In this document: piece by piece, positions 9,066 to 18,334 of the stretch | Position numbering within the stretch: position 1 is the stretch's first letter | How the letters are laid out: each line of letters opens with the position of its first letter | NCBI RefSeq assembly: GCF_036985505.1 | Contig: NZ_BTGQ01000004.1 | Coordinates: 488,306 to 552,305, forward strand | Direction of reading: 5' to 3' | Source of the DNA: Croceitalea sp947503285 | Lineage (GTDB): Bacteria; Bacteroidota; Bacteroidia; Flavobacteriales; Flavobacteriaceae | DNA length: 64,000 bases | Made by a program: the position numbers and the translations under genes | Notes under the pieces: generated by a model | What the model saw: only the letters and a program-made list of their open reading frames with translations | Told to the model about the DNA's origin: nothing | Database searches by the model: none

Positions 9066-9085
9066 TTATTATGCATGCATAATAA
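9066..9085. promoter_or_regulatory. 20-bp perfect palindrome upstream of the KAS III-like gene
   Basis: Bases 9066-9085 form an uninterrupted palindrome centred on GCATGC with AT-rich arms, 57 bases upstream of the ATG at 9142. Without a T-run it is unlikely to be a terminator. A dimeric-regulator operator is the most natural reading, but no regulator is identified. Confidence 0.35.
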
Positions 9086-9141
9086 TTAACCTTGATTGTA
9101 TTAACTTTCAACAAATTAAAGCCACACTAACACTCCATTAC

Positions 9142-10200
9142 ATGAAAATAGGAATCACCGGAACCGGAAGTTATTTACCGGAGGTCATTACGAAAAACGA
9201 AGACTTTTTAGAACATCGTTTTTTAGGGACCGATGGCAATCAATTTGAGCATTCGAATGAAACCATCATTGAAAAGTTCAAAGCCATTACGGGTATCGAA
9301 GAAAGGCGGTATGCCCCACCTGAGCTCAAAACCTCAGACCTGGGCTTTCTTGCCGCCGAAAAAGCGATCCAAGATGCAGGCATTGATAAAGAAACCCTTG
9401 ACTATATCATTTTTGCACACAATTTTGGGGACGTTGAAAATGGCAAAATACAAGGCGATACGTTACCCTCACTTGCTACCAGGGTAAAACACCTACTCAA
9501 AATAAAAAATACATCATGCGTAGCTTATGACATGTTATTTGGTTGCCCAGGTTGGATAGAGGCCCTGATTCAGGCCAAGGCATACATTCAATGTGGAATG
9601 GCTAAAAAATGTTTGGTCATCGGAGGGGAAACGCTTTCTAGGGTTATTGATCCGCATGATCGTGACAGTATGATTTTCGCTGACGGAGCTGGTGCCTGTA
9701 TCTTGGAAGCAGATGGCGACTATGGGGAAATATTGAGCCATGCAAGCCAGACCCACGCCAATGGTGAGGCCTATTATCTATATTTTGATAAAACCAATGA
9801 TCAGGAAGGCTGCTCTGATACCCGGTACATAAAAATGAATGGACGAAAAATCTACGAGTTTGCATGTAATCATGTTCCGCAGGCGATGGCTGATTGCCTA
9901 AATAAAAGTGGGGTCGCCATTGAAGGGGTCAAGAAGGTATTCATACATCAGGCCAATGAAAAAATGGATGAGGCCATTATCAAAAGATTCTACCGTTTAT
10001 ACGGAAAACAAGCGCCCGAAACCGTCATGCCGATGATAATCCAAGAAATGGGTAATAATTCGGTAGCAACCGTCCCAATTTTATTTGATAGGGTTAGAAA
10101 AGGAAAAGTGGAAAACCATGGTCTTCAAAAAGGGGATGTTGTAATTTTTGCCAGTGTTGGTGCAGGAATGAACATCAATGCCGTGGTCTATCGGGTCTAA
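9142..10200 (+). CDS. 3-oxoacyl-ACP synthase III family protein (KAS III-like)
   Basis: The 352-residue thiolase-fold condensing enzyme has the FabH-type Cys-His-Asn triad: Cys135 (FGCPGW), His269 (IHQAN) and Asn305 (GNNSVAT). KAS III enzymes condense an acyl-CoA starter with malonyl-ACP, releasing CO2. Here the window shows no acyl carrier protein or other fab genes. It is about 25 residues longer than E. coli FabH, with an extended segment around residues 24-45. Bacteroidota usually encode several paralogues, some devoted to aryl polyene, pigment or other secondary lipids, so a housekeeping FabH role is not assured. A 20-bp palindrome in the leader suggests specific control. Confidence 0.85.
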   Translation: MKIGITGTGSYLPEVITKNEDFLEHRFLGTDGNQFEHSNETIIEKFKAITGIEERRYAPPELKTSDLGFLAAEKAIQDAGIDKETLDYIIFAHNFGDVENGKIQGDTLPSLATRVKHLLKIKNTSCVAYDMLFGCPGWIEALIQAKAYIQCGMAKKCLVIGGETLSRVIDPHDRDSMIFADGAGACILEADGDYGEILSHASQTHANGEAYYLYFDKTNDQEGCSDTRYIKMNGRKIYEFACNHVPQAMADCLNKSGVAIEGVKKVFIHQANEKMDEAIIKRFYRLYGKQAPETVMPMIIQEMGNNSVATVPILFDRVRKGKVENHGLQKGDVVIFASVGAGMNINAVVYRV

Positions 10201-10311
10201 TGACCTAAGATATTGCATTGCACCCCTTGATTATATGGATGATGCCCCTTAACTTCTTATGGTTTTTGGATTTTCTTAGATTTTCTTGTTTAAATTTTGG
10301 ATTTTTACAGC

Positions 10312-10860
10312 ATGTACGAAGGTAAATATCCGCACAAGCGCTATCGAATAACCTTAGAATTCTTAAAAAAGCACATTGATAAAAAAACTGCTATTTTAGA
10401 TTTGGGTGTCGAAAACCCATTTTCTGAAATCTTAAAAAAAGAAGGGTATACCGTAAGCAATACCGCAGGCGAGGATTTAGATTTAAATTTTTCCACAATA
10501 AAGAACTCAAATGCCCAGGTCGTGACGGCGTTCGAAATTTTCGAACATCTCATCGCCCCGTTCAATGTATTAAGGGAAATTAAGGGTGACAAGCTCGTCG
10601 CAAGCATACCGTTACGGTTGTGGTTCGCTTCGGCCTATAGAAGCAAGACGGACCCTTGGGATAGGCATTATCATGAATTTGAAGATTGGCAATTTGATTG
10701 GTTACTTGAAAAATCAGGTTGGAAAATCGTTGATTCCGTAAAATGGACAAATCCGACAAAGAAGATTGGTCTCAGACCCTTACTTCGTTATTTCACCAAT
10801 AGGTACTACTTGGTATATGCCGAGCGAAACGACACCCATGAGGTAGCGAACATCAAATAA
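10312..10860 (+). CDS. Class I SAM-dependent methyltransferase-like protein
   Basis: The 182-residue protein has a Rossmann-type start (KTAILDLGVENPFSEILKKE), an acidic second strand (GEDLDLNFSTI) and the post-motif block VVTAFEIFEHLIAPFNVLRE. These are typical of methyltransferases of the UbiE/Methyltransf_11-12 type. The glycine-rich loop is weak (LDLGVENP rather than DxGxGxG), so SAM binding is not certain. The ATG at 10312 gives the natural start; an upstream TTG adds five residues. It lies 46 bases ahead of a family 2 glycosyltransferase gene on the same strand, so both may act on one glycan or glycolipid. Confidence 0.65.
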   Translation: MYEGKYPHKRYRITLEFLKKHIDKKTAILDLGVENPFSEILKKEGYTVSNTAGEDLDLNFSTIKNSNAQVVTAFEIFEHLIAPFNVLREIKGDKLVASIPLRLWFASAYRSKTDPWDRHYHEFEDWQFDWLLEKSGWKIVDSVKWTNPTKKIGLRPLLRYFTNRYYLVYAERNDTHEVANIK

Positions 10861-10906
10861 GTCGCCTTTTTTGGAATATGTAATTTCTTTTTTGGAATTT
10901 TAGCGA

Positions 10907-11755
10907 ATGCATATCAGCATTATTATTCCCGCACACAATGAAGAACAATACCTAGCGGATTGTTTGACTTCCATGGTGGAACAAAGCCAACCGCCTGACG
11001 AACTCTTGATCATAGACGACAACTCAACGGACAACACCTATACGATTGCTTCAGATTTTGCCTCAAAACATCTGTGGATACGGGTCTTTAAGAGACAGGG
11101 CGAAAGTAATGGGCATATTCCAGGAAAGAAGGTAGTCGACACGTTCAATTATGGGTTAAAGCATGTTTTGGATTACGATTTGCTTGGTAAATTCGATGCG
11201 GATATCGTACTGCCTAAAAATTACTTTGAACAAATGCGCAATCATTTTCAGGGCAATTGGAAACTCGGTCTATGCTCCGGACTGCTATTTATAAAGAAAA
11301 ACGACAAATGGCTCTATGAAAATATTGCAAACAAAGATCATGTACGCGGACCTATAAAACTATATCACAAAGCCTGTTTTAACAAGATTGGAGGATTACG
11401 ACCCGCTACCGGTTGGGATACTGTAGATACCCTTTTGGCAAAATACCACGATTTTGAGGTCTTGACAGATGAAAACCTGAAAGTAAAACACCTTCGACCA
11501 ACCGGTCATGGATACACCACCAAAAATCATCGTGCCAAGGGCAAAGCGCTTTTTAAGATGAGATACGGCATAGTTCTGGCGAAACTCACCGCCTTAAAGA
11601 TGGCCTGGCAGGCCCGAAGTGCAAGGTTATACCTTCAAACCATGTTCGGGTACCTCGAAGCCTTCTTTAGAAACAGTCCGCGTTTTGTAACCAAACCTGA
11701 GGGAAAATTTATACGAAATTACCGATGGAAAGGAATCTTAAAAAAGATAGCCTAA
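10907..11755 (+). CDS. Glycosyltransferase family 2 protein
   Basis: The GT-A fold is clear. The N-terminus is HISIIIPAHNEEQYLADCL, followed by LLIIDDNSTDNT at about residues 33-44 and a metal-binding D97-A-D99 in GKFDADIVLP. Such enzymes transfer a sugar from a nucleotide-sugar donor to a growing surface glycan or lipid at the cytoplasmic face of the membrane. No transmembrane segment is evident in the 282 residues. The acceptor and sugar are unknown. It is downstream of the methyltransferase-like gene, and its stop overlaps the convergent phosphatase gene by 4 bases. Confidence 0.88.
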   Translation: MHISIIIPAHNEEQYLADCLTSMVEQSQPPDELLIIDDNSTDNTYTIASDFASKHLWIRVFKRQGESNGHIPGKKVVDTFNYGLKHVLDYDLLGKFDADIVLPKNYFEQMRNHFQGNWKLGLCSGLLFIKKNDKWLYENIANKDHVRGPIKLYHKACFNKIGGLRPATGWDTVDTLLAKYHDFEVLTDENLKVKHLRPTGHGYTTKNHRAKGKALFKMRYGIVLAKLTALKMAWQARSARLYLQTMFGYLEAFFRNSPRFVTKPEGKFIRNYRWKGILKKIA

Positions 11756-13422
11756 TCCAAAACCTCAACAATTGGCTTTCCTGTAGTTCCATTTGGGTAA
11801 GCGACACCCAACATAATTGCAATGGTAGGGGCAATATCGGGTATTTCGGTTCTTGAAACGGTCTCCCCCTTTTTGATACCATTGCCATAAAACAACAATG
11901 GAACATGGGTATCATAGATCATTGGTGACCCGTGGGTAGAACCTGTACTCCCATAAGAGATATGGGCAGGTTTCGGAACGAATAAGACATCACCGGAACG
12001 TTTTTGATGCCATCCATTTTGTAAAATATAGGGAATACCATGGGTATAGTCATTCTGCCACATTTGATACCCGGTAAACACTTTATCCATGTCATCGTAT
12101 CGCAGTAGTTCTGCAGCGATTTCTTCTTGAACGTCATCTAAATCCATATCAAGATTCGAAATCACCTTATGGTCTAGAAATACTTGATAATTACTGATAC
12201 TTTTAATGATATCGGTAGTGCCAAAACGATATTCCACAAATTTTGTGAACTCCTCCTTTATTTCGCCATAGTCCAAATATCCAGCAGGTATTTTGACATC
12301 CTTTAGATAGCTAGGCACATTTATCGCGCCATGGTCAGCAGTCAAAAATAGGGTATAAGAACCCTTTCCGACCTCAGCATCCAAAGTGTTCAACAGGCGC
12401 TCCAAATCCATATCAAGACGAATGTAGGTATCTTGTATCTCCTTTGAGTTCACCCCAAATTTATGCCCGATATAGTCCGTACTGGAATAACTTATGGCTA
12501 GAAAATCTGTAACATTGTCGATACCCAGACCTTCGTTCTCTAAGGCCGCAATGGCAAAATCGGTGGTAAGGCTATTCCCATAAGGGGTGTACTTGATAAT
12601 CTCGAAATCTTCGGTCTTACTCAATAGGTTTGGAGTACTATGGGGCAAGGACGGACTTGACTCGGTTTCAAAAAGACCTTCGTAGGTGTTATTATCCGTC
12701 CCACTTTCAACATACAAGTCAATATCTTTTAGTGTATTCCAATCCTTTTTATACTCCTTTATCGTTCCCGAGGCATTAAATGTAGTTACCCAATCAGGAA
12801 GCTTATCCATGTAATAAGTACTGGTTATCCATTTTCCCGTATTACCCCCTTCAAACCAATAGGCCGCATTTGCGGTATGACCACCGGGTAAGACCGCACC
12901 TCTATCTTTAAGGGCGACCGCAATGGTCTTCCCCCGCATTTGGGTATGCAATCGCAATTGATCCGGTAAGGTTGTGGTCAATAGGTTACGGGGCGACATT
13001 CTACCGCCTTCGGAATTTGTACCCACAGTTTCATAATTTTCATCGGAAGCGCAATAGATATCTTTATCCGTTTGCTTATCAAACCAGTTATTACCGATAA
13101 TACCATGGCTTGACGGTGTCGCGCCGGTATAGACGGAAGCATGCCCTGGCCCCGTGCTGGTAGGCGCATAATTGAAGTGGTTATTTTTGCAGTTGAAGCC
13201 CTGGGTCGCCATTCGTTTGAAACCACCTTCACCGTAATGGTTCCAAAAACGGGTCAGATAATCATAGCGCATTTGATCGACCACAATGCCCACTATAAGC
13301 TTCGGTGGAGCCTCAACAGTACTTACTTCAGGGGGTGTATTATTTTTTTTTCTACGTTGTCCCATAGTCCAATGTGCGGTCATTACCAGTGAAACAAGTA
13401 GTAAAAGGGTGGTTTTTCTCAT
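11752..13422 (-). CDS. pafA: PafA-like alkaline phosphatase, exported
   Basis: This 556-residue enzyme of the alkaline phosphatase superfamily keeps the active-site residues known from Elizabethkingia PafA: nucleophile Thr90 (TSTGPGHAS), Asn111 (GIIGNNWF), and Lys172/Arg174 (LKDRGAVLPGGHTANAAYWF). It also has metal ligands in VDQMRYD, YIGHKFG and LFLTADHG. A signal peptide (about residues 1-21, ending MGQ) indicates periplasmic or surface location, where it would release phosphate from monoesters. Start ATG 13422 is chosen over an upstream in-frame TTG, because it places the signal peptide at the N-terminus. A TAnnTTTG element lies upstream. No pho regulator is seen nearby. Confidence 0.9.
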   Translation of the reverse strand: MRKTTLLLLVSLVMTAHWTMGQRRKKNNTPPEVSTVEAPPKLIVGIVVDQMRYDYLTRFWNHYGEGGFKRMATQGFNCKNNHFNYAPTSTGPGHASVYTGATPSSHGIIGNNWFDKQTDKDIYCASDENYETVGTNSEGGRMSPRNLLTTTLPDQLRLHTQMRGKTIAVALKDRGAVLPGGHTANAAYWFEGGNTGKWITSTYYMDKLPDWVTTFNASGTIKEYKKDWNTLKDIDLYVESGTDNNTYEGLFETESSPSLPHSTPNLLSKTEDFEIIKYTPYGNSLTTDFAIAALENEGLGIDNVTDFLAISYSSTDYIGHKFGVNSKEIQDTYIRLDMDLERLLNTLDAEVGKGSYTLFLTADHGAINVPSYLKDVKIPAGYLDYGEIKEEFTKFVEYRFGTTDIIKSISNYQVFLDHKVISNLDMDLDDVQEEIAAELLRYDDMDKVFTGYQMWQNDYTHGIPYILQNGWHQKRSGDVLFVPKPAHISYGSTGSTHGSPMIYDTHVPLLFYGNGIKKGETVSRTEIPDIAPTIAIMLGVAYPNGTTGKPIVEVLD

Positions 13423-13445
13423 TTTGGATAAAATTATGAACTGCA

Positions 13446-13453
13446 CAAAGCTA
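13446..13453 (-). promoter_or_regulatory. Candidate -7 promoter element for the PafA-like phosphatase
   Basis: The minus strand reads TAGCTTTG (TAnnTTTG) 23 bases upstream of the ATG at 13422, in the divergent region shared with mlaE. There is no obvious -33 partner. Confidence 0.4.
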
Positions 13454-13538
13454 TCGAATTACTTTGGCTAAAAAATTAAATCAAGGTTAAATACAAACCA
13501 ATATTAGTATTTTTACGTTCGAAGCAGAATTTGAATGC

Positions 13539-14279
13539 ATGGGTTACATAGCGGCGATTGGTAAGTACTTTCTTATGGTATGGGAGGTTTTTAGGAAACC
13601 AACCAAATGGCGTATCATGAGATCGCTTATTTTAAAGGAAATCGATGAATTGGTCTTTGGGTCAATGGGCATCATCATTTTCATTGCTTTTTTTATCGGT
13701 GGTGTCGTCACCATTCAGACCGCGCTCAACCTCACCAGCCCGTTTCTACCGAAGAGCCTTATTGGTTTTGCGACCAGACAATCGGTGATTCTTGAATTTG
13801 CCCCGACCTTTACTTCCATTATCATGGTAGGGAAGGTAGGTTCTTACATTACCTCAAGTATTGGGACTATGCGGGTCACCGAGCAGATTGACGCTTTGGA
13901 AGTTATGGGGGTAAACTCCCTGAATTATCTGGTTTTCCCCAAAATTATAGCAATGCTATTGTTTCCATTTGCCGTTGCAATCGCTATGTACGTGGGTGTA
14001 CTTGGTGGATGGGTGGCCGCAGTAGTTGGCGATTATGCCCCGAGCGGTGAATTTATCAAAGGGTTACAAATGGAGTTTATCCCTTTTCATGTTACCTATG
14101 CCTTTATCAAAACCTTGGTGTTTGCCTTTATCATCGCTACCGTTCCGTCATATCATGGTTTTTATATGAAAGGTGGGGCTTTAGAAGTAGGTAAGGCAAG
14201 TACGACGGCCTTTGTCTGGACGAGTGTTGTTATCATTATTTTGAACTACGTATTAACCCAACTTTTATTAGGCCAATGA
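13539..14279 (+). CDS. mlaE: MlaE-family ABC transporter permease
   Basis: The 246-residue membrane protein has the MlaE permease signature: an amphipathic N-terminus, GGVVTIQTALNL, then MVGKVGSYITSSIGTMRVTE, EQIDALEVMGVNSLNYLVFP and five to six hydrophobic segments. MlaE is the inner-membrane core of the MCE lipid transporter, which moves phospholipids between inner and outer membranes. Its stop overlaps the ATPase start by 4 bases, so the pair is translationally coupled. The MCE substrate-binding subunit (MlaD) does not follow here and must lie elsewhere if the system is complete. Confidence 0.92.
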   Translation: MGYIAAIGKYFLMVWEVFRKPTKWRIMRSLILKEIDELVFGSMGIIIFIAFFIGGVVTIQTALNLTSPFLPKSLIGFATRQSVILEFAPTFTSIIMVGKVGSYITSSIGTMRVTEQIDALEVMGVNSLNYLVFPKIIAMLLFPFAVAIAMYVGVLGGWVAAVVGDYAPSGEFIKGLQMEFIPFHVTYAFIKTLVFAFIIATVPSYHGFYMKGGALEVGKASTTAFVWTSVVIIILNYVLTQLLLGQ

Positions 14280-15043
14280 TTGAGGTAAGCAATGTACATA
14301 AATCGTTCGGTGACACCCATGTTCTTAAGGGTATAACCACTTGTTTCGATCAAGGCAAGACCAACTTGATCATTGGACAAAGTGGATCTGGAAAAACAGT
14401 ATTCCTAAAATGCCTATTGGGCCTTTTTGAACTTGAAGAAGGTAGTATTTGCTATAGTGGACAGGTATATTCAGAATTATCATCAGGTGAGCGTCGTGAT
14501 TTACGACAAGAGATGGGAATGGTCTTTCAAGGAAGCGCCCTGTTCGATTCGATGACGGTTGAGGAAAATGTAATGTTTCCGATGGATATGTTTACCAAAA
14601 AAAGCAAGGGCGAATTAAGGGATAGAGTCGATGAGGTCTTACAACGGGTAAACTTGATCGATGCCCATAAGAAATATCCATCTGAAATATCCGGGGGTAT
14701 GCAAAAAAGGGTCGCCATCGCCCGGGCAATCGTAATGAATCCGAAGTACCTATTTTGTGACGAACCAAATTCCGGATTGGACCCCAAGACCGCCATCCTT
14801 ATGGACAACCTGATTCAAGAGATAACCCAAGAGTATAACATCACTACGATAATCAACACCCATGATATGAATTCCGTAATGGAAATTGGGGAAAAAATCA
14901 TATTCCTAAAAAACGGTTATAAAGAGTGGGAAGGAACCAATAAGGAAATTTTCAAAACCGATAACAAGGCCGTTACGGACTTTGTATATTCTTCAGAACT
15001 TTTTAAAAAAGTTCGGCAAATGTATATTGAAGAACGCAATTGA
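14276..15043 (+). CDS. mlaF: MlaF-family ABC transporter ATPase
   Basis: This is a 255-residue ABC ATPase with Walker A GQSGSGKT (34-41), the Q-loop in VFQGSALFDSMTV, the signature ISGGMQKR (138-145) and Walker B YLFCDEP (158-164). The sequence LFDSMTVEENVMFP and the tail QEYNITTIINTHDMNSVMEI are typical of MlaF. It powers MCE-dependent lipid transport together with the MlaE permease that its start codon overlaps. The C-terminal 30 residues carry the extended tail seen in Mla ATPases. Nothing on the same strand follows closely. Confidence 0.93.
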   Translation: MIEVSNVHKSFGDTHVLKGITTCFDQGKTNLIIGQSGSGKTVFLKCLLGLFELEEGSICYSGQVYSELSSGERRDLRQEMGMVFQGSALFDSMTVEENVMFPMDMFTKKSKGELRDRVDEVLQRVNLIDAHKKYPSEISGGMQKRVAIARAIVMNPKYLFCDEPNSGLDPKTAILMDNLIQEITQEYNITTIINTHDMNSVMEIGEKIIFLKNGYKEWEGTNKEIFKTDNKAVTDFVYSSELFKKVRQMYIEERN

Positions 15044-15118
15044 CCCAAACCCCGACCTTCTAATACTTCCAATTATCCTTGAAACAACTTCACTGAATTC
15101 TAGGGATAGCAGTAAATA

Positions 15119-16570
15119 TCATTCCACTATTTTGACTTGAAGCGTACTATCTTTTAGGCGCACCCTAAGCCATGAGGTCATTTTTTTTAGTTCTCCTTGG
15201 CGTTGATCCGATGTTAGTCCCTTTTTGAGCTGCAGCTCAAACAATGCCACGGTATCCAATTTATTAAAATCAGTTTGGATTCGGTTTGAAAATCCTAATC
15301 CGACCACATTCTCATAATTGATCTTGGCTTCTGCGCTTATTTCTTGAAAAGGAATGCTCTGCGCTGCATATTTACCCAGATTTGCCACTTCTTCCTCTAA
15401 GACCCTTATACGTTCTTCTTTCGTCAACAGCTCTGCTTTTTTTGATTCGTAAAGCTCATTGACATAGTTGAATTTCTGTTCTGAATCATCGCGCCCACCC
15501 TGCAAGACCCTTAGATCAGCATCTTTCAATCGGGTATAGGTATTCTTCTTATTGCGCCACATGTTAACGATATTCTCTGGCACTTCTTCCGTACCTAAAA
15601 TGGCGACTTCAAGGTAAGATCCCAACTTTTCGTCAAAATGGATATCGGTCAAACCATTTTCATAACGACCATTGTCTTTAAATTCATAGATCTCAACAGT
15701 GTCCGCTAAAAATTCTTGGGCCTGTTTTAAGAACAACGATTTCTGCAAAACGTTGTAAAAAGTTATCCCCGCGGGAATCATGACAGCCAAGCCTACCACA
15801 GAAGCCAATCTGGCAACCAATCTTCGCCTTTTTGAATTGGCATAGCGCACCATTGGAAAACGGAGGTACTTAATGACCAAAAAGGTGGCCAAGGCAATAA
15901 ATATGGTATTAATGGTAAACAGGTACATGGCACCCAAAGCATAAAGTGGTTTGCCGATGGCCAAGCCAAAACCTACGGTACATAAAGGTGGCATCAAAGC
16001 GGTAGCAATGGCCACCCCGAAAATCACACTGGCAATGGTTCCCTTTTTGGCCCTGGCCACCACCAGTGCCAAGCCACCGAAAAAGGCAATCAAGACATCT
16101 CGAATATCTGGTGCGGTGCGTGCCAATAACTCAGAAGACTCATCCCGAAGTGGAAAAAAGTAAAAGAACAAAAACGCCGTCAACACACTTAAAACCACCA
16201 TCACGGCAAAGTTTTTAAGGGAGCGGCGTAACATATCAATGTCATTTATGGCCAACGACATGCCCATGCCCAATATAGGGCCCATCAACGGAGAAATCAA
16301 CATTGCCCCTATGACAACGGCTGTTGAGTTGGCATTCAAACCAATGGATGCAATAAAAATAGAACAAACAAGAATCCAAGAAGTGTGTCCTTTGAAAGGG
16401 ATATCGGCAATAATCGATTCTTTTGTAGCAACAGGGTCCGTATTGCTGCGAATCTCTAAAAGTTCGAATAAAAACTTTTGGGCACTACCCAAAAGACCCT
16501 TAAAGTCTTTTTTTATTTCTTCACTGCTGTCCGCAGCTGAAGGCTTTTCCTCAAATAAATTTTCTCCCAT
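15119..16570 (-). CDS. DUF389 family membrane protein
   Basis: The 483-residue protein has the DUF389 (TIGR00341-type) membrane core at about residues 60-265. Characteristic blocks are STAVVIGAMLISPLMGPILG, FFGGLALVVARAKKGTIASV and IATALMPPLCTVGFGLAIGK. The remaining about 200 residues form a soluble, coiled-coil-containing tail (RVLEEEVANLGKY). The function of the family is not established. It is the last gene of a minus-strand operon; its start lies 2 bases after the manC stop, and manC in turn follows the SprT-like gene by 10 bases. Whether the three functions are related is unclear. Confidence 0.85.
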   Translation of the reverse strand: MGENLFEEKPSAADSSEEIKKDFKGLLGSAQKFLFELLEIRSNTDPVATKESIIADIPFKGHTSWILVCSIFIASIGLNANSTAVVIGAMLISPLMGPILGMGMSLAINDIDMLRRSLKNFAVMVVLSVLTAFLFFYFFPLRDESSELLARTAPDIRDVLIAFFGGLALVVARAKKGTIASVIFGVAIATALMPPLCTVGFGLAIGKPLYALGAMYLFTINTIFIALATFLVIKYLRFPMVRYANSKRRRLVARLASVVGLAVMIPAGITFYNVLQKSLFLKQAQEFLADTVEIYEFKDNGRYENGLTDIHFDEKLGSYLEVAILGTEEVPENIVNMWRNKKNTYTRLKDADLRVLQGGRDDSEQKFNYVNELYESKKAELLTKEERIRVLEEEVANLGKYAAQSIPFQEISAEAKINYENVVGLGFSNRIQTDFNKLDTVALFELQLKKGLTSDQRQGELKKMTSWLRVRLKDSTLQVKIVE

Positions 16571-16572
16571 AG

Positions 16573-17652
16573 CTAAGCATATTGGTCGCCGAATTTTTCT
16601 TGTACTTGACCGCGCACCTTTTTAATGTCTTGTTGTTTCGACTTTGGATATATCAATAAAACATCATCTTTATCAACGATAATATAGTCTTCAAGACCAT
16701 CTACAACGACGATCTTGTTCTTTGCCGAACGAATCATATTGCCTTTAGCATCAATTAGAAGGGGCTGACCATTGACCACGGCGTTTTCGGCTTCGTCTTT
16801 ATACAATTTTTCATAAAGGGCCCCCCAAGTGCCTAGATCATTCCAATCGAAAGTTGCGGGTAAGGTATAAATGGATTTGGAATTCTCCAAGATAGCATAA
16901 TCTATCGAAACGTTTTCCGCCTTTGGATAATTCTCGGCAATAAAAGCCTGTTCTTCATTCGTGTTATAACAAGACAACCCACTCTCAAACAAATCAAACT
17001 GTGATCCTTGATGTTTTTTGAAGGCATTTACAATGGTACGCACGCTCCATATGAAAATACCGGCGTTCCACAAAAAATTACCTTGGTCCAAAAAGTCCTT
17101 GGCCGTTTCCAAATCAGGTTTTTCACGGAATTGGGCTACCTTTTTTAGCGGCGCCCCTCCCTCCTTCTGATATTCGATATAACCAAAACCTGTATTCGGG
17201 TAGGTCGGTTGAATACCCAAAGTACATAAGACCTCTTCTTTTTCACATTTCTCAAAACAAGTTTTTACATCATTTTCAAATGCTTGTTCATCTTCTATCC
17301 AATGGTCACTCGGCGCTACTATCATGACGCCATTCGGGTTCATTTTTTGAATCTTTAATGCGGCATATAAAATACATGGTGCCGTATTTCTCATGGCCGG
17401 TTCTAAAACGACCTGTTCCTGTTTAACTTCGGGTAATTGTTTTAAGACCAAATCATTATAACGTTCATTGGTAAGTATCAAAATATTTTCGGTAGGCACG
17501 AATCGATTTAGTCGTGCAAAAGTCTTTTGGATCAAGGTATCACCTGTACCTAACATATCATGGAACTGCTTCGGATTATCCGTAGTGCTCACAGGCCAAA
17601 ATCGCGATCCAACGCCACCTGCCATTAAAACGGCGTAATAATTCTTATTCAT
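16573..17652 (-). CDS. manC: Mannose-1-phosphate guanylyltransferase
   Basis: The nucleotidyltransferase motif AVLMAGGVGSRFWPVS at the N-terminus, NPKQFHDMLG, NTAPCILYAALKI, VAPSDHWI and FWNAGIFIW-type blocks (NFLWNAGIFIWSV) identify a GDP-mannose pyrophosphorylase. It makes GDP-mannose from mannose-1-phosphate and GTP for surface polysaccharide or fucose synthesis. At 359 residues it is the short, monofunctional form without the phosphomannose isomerase domain. The ATG at 17652 is preferred over a TTG two codons upstream. It sits between the SprT-like gene (10-base gap) and the DUF389 gene (2-base gap) in one operon. Confidence 0.92.
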   Translation of the reverse strand: MNKNYYAVLMAGGVGSRFWPVSTTDNPKQFHDMLGTGDTLIQKTFARLNRFVPTENILILTNERYNDLVLKQLPEVKQEQVVLEPAMRNTAPCILYAALKIQKMNPNGVMIVAPSDHWIEDEQAFENDVKTCFEKCEKEEVLCTLGIQPTYPNTGFGYIEYQKEGGAPLKKVAQFREKPDLETAKDFLDQGNFLWNAGIFIWSVRTIVNAFKKHQGSQFDLFESGLSCYNTNEEQAFIAENYPKAENVSIDYAILENSKSIYTLPATFDWNDLGTWGALYEKLYKDEAENAVVNGQPLLIDAKGNMIRSAKNKIVVVDGLEDYIIVDKDDVLLIYPKSKQQDIKKVRGQVQEKFGDQYA

Positions 17653-17662
17653 GGTCAATTAT

Positions 17663-18268
17663 TTAGTCTCTTATTAATTCGACCTCGGCATTCGGCTGAA
17701 ATAAATACAACCTACCCGTTGCCAATTCTATACATTCGTACCTTTTAACACGTTTTTTACCCTTTTTGAAAAGCTTACCGTTGTACAAACGAAAGGTACT
17801 ACCCAAGGGTAATTCAAAAACGTAGGAATTATCTTTCTGTTGCGTCGTGTCATACGCTTTTAAGGCAATGGACAAATTGGCGTCCGTACTACTGCTCGCT
17901 TTTGGGTTTCTAAAGTGCTTCGCGATTAAGGGCAACAATTTGGATGGAAAGATCTCTGGCCTTATAAATGGCACCATTAGACGCTGAAAAGTACGTTTCC
18001 ACTCCAATCCATGTGGCTTGATTCGTTTTCCGAACTCTTCAAAAGCTACCAGGTGTGCGATCTCATGTATTAAGGTAATCAAAAAACGATATTTATTCAA
18101 TGAGGCGTTTACCGTTATTTGATGTAACCCATTGGACAATCTGCGGTAATCACCATGTCTGGTAACCCTATGGTCTACAATCTTAAGATTGACCCCATGG
18201 GTTCTTATCAAATCAAAGCAAGGTTCAACGGCCCGCTCTGGAAGGTACTTTTGCAATACGTCGCTCAC
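17663..18268 (-). CDS. SprT-like zinc metalloprotease-domain protein
   Basis: The 201-residue protein carries the SprT-type metal site H68-E-I-A-H72, with a third ligand in HGLEW (His86). The N-terminal part matches the SprT-like domain, and the C-terminal part (residues 150-201) has a small beta-rich extension (GKRVKRYECIELATG) without the cysteine zinc ribbon of some SprT proteins. Eukaryotic relatives (Spartan) cut DNA-crosslinked proteins; the bacterial role is unproven. It is first in the operon with manC and DUF389, divergent from the glucosidase-like lipoprotein gene (66 bases between starts). Confidence 0.8.
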   Translation of the reverse strand: MSDVLQKYLPERAVEPCFDLIRTHGVNLKIVDHRVTRHGDYRRLSNGLHQITVNASLNKYRFLITLIHEIAHLVAFEEFGKRIKPHGLEWKRTFQRLMVPFIRPEIFPSKLLPLIAKHFRNPKASSSTDANLSIALKAYDTTQQKDNSYVFELPLGSTFRLYNGKLFKKGKKRVKRYECIELATGRLYLFQPNAEVELIRD

Positions 18269-18334
18269 GGCGGTAAAAATAACGATTCTATCTATTCTCG
18301 ATATTAGGTATCTTTATAAATCAAACAATTTTAT

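Noticed and set aside
16239..16625. A 128-codon plus-strand frame across the DUF389/manC junction
   Set aside because: It overlaps two well-supported minus-strand genes and has no homology-like features.
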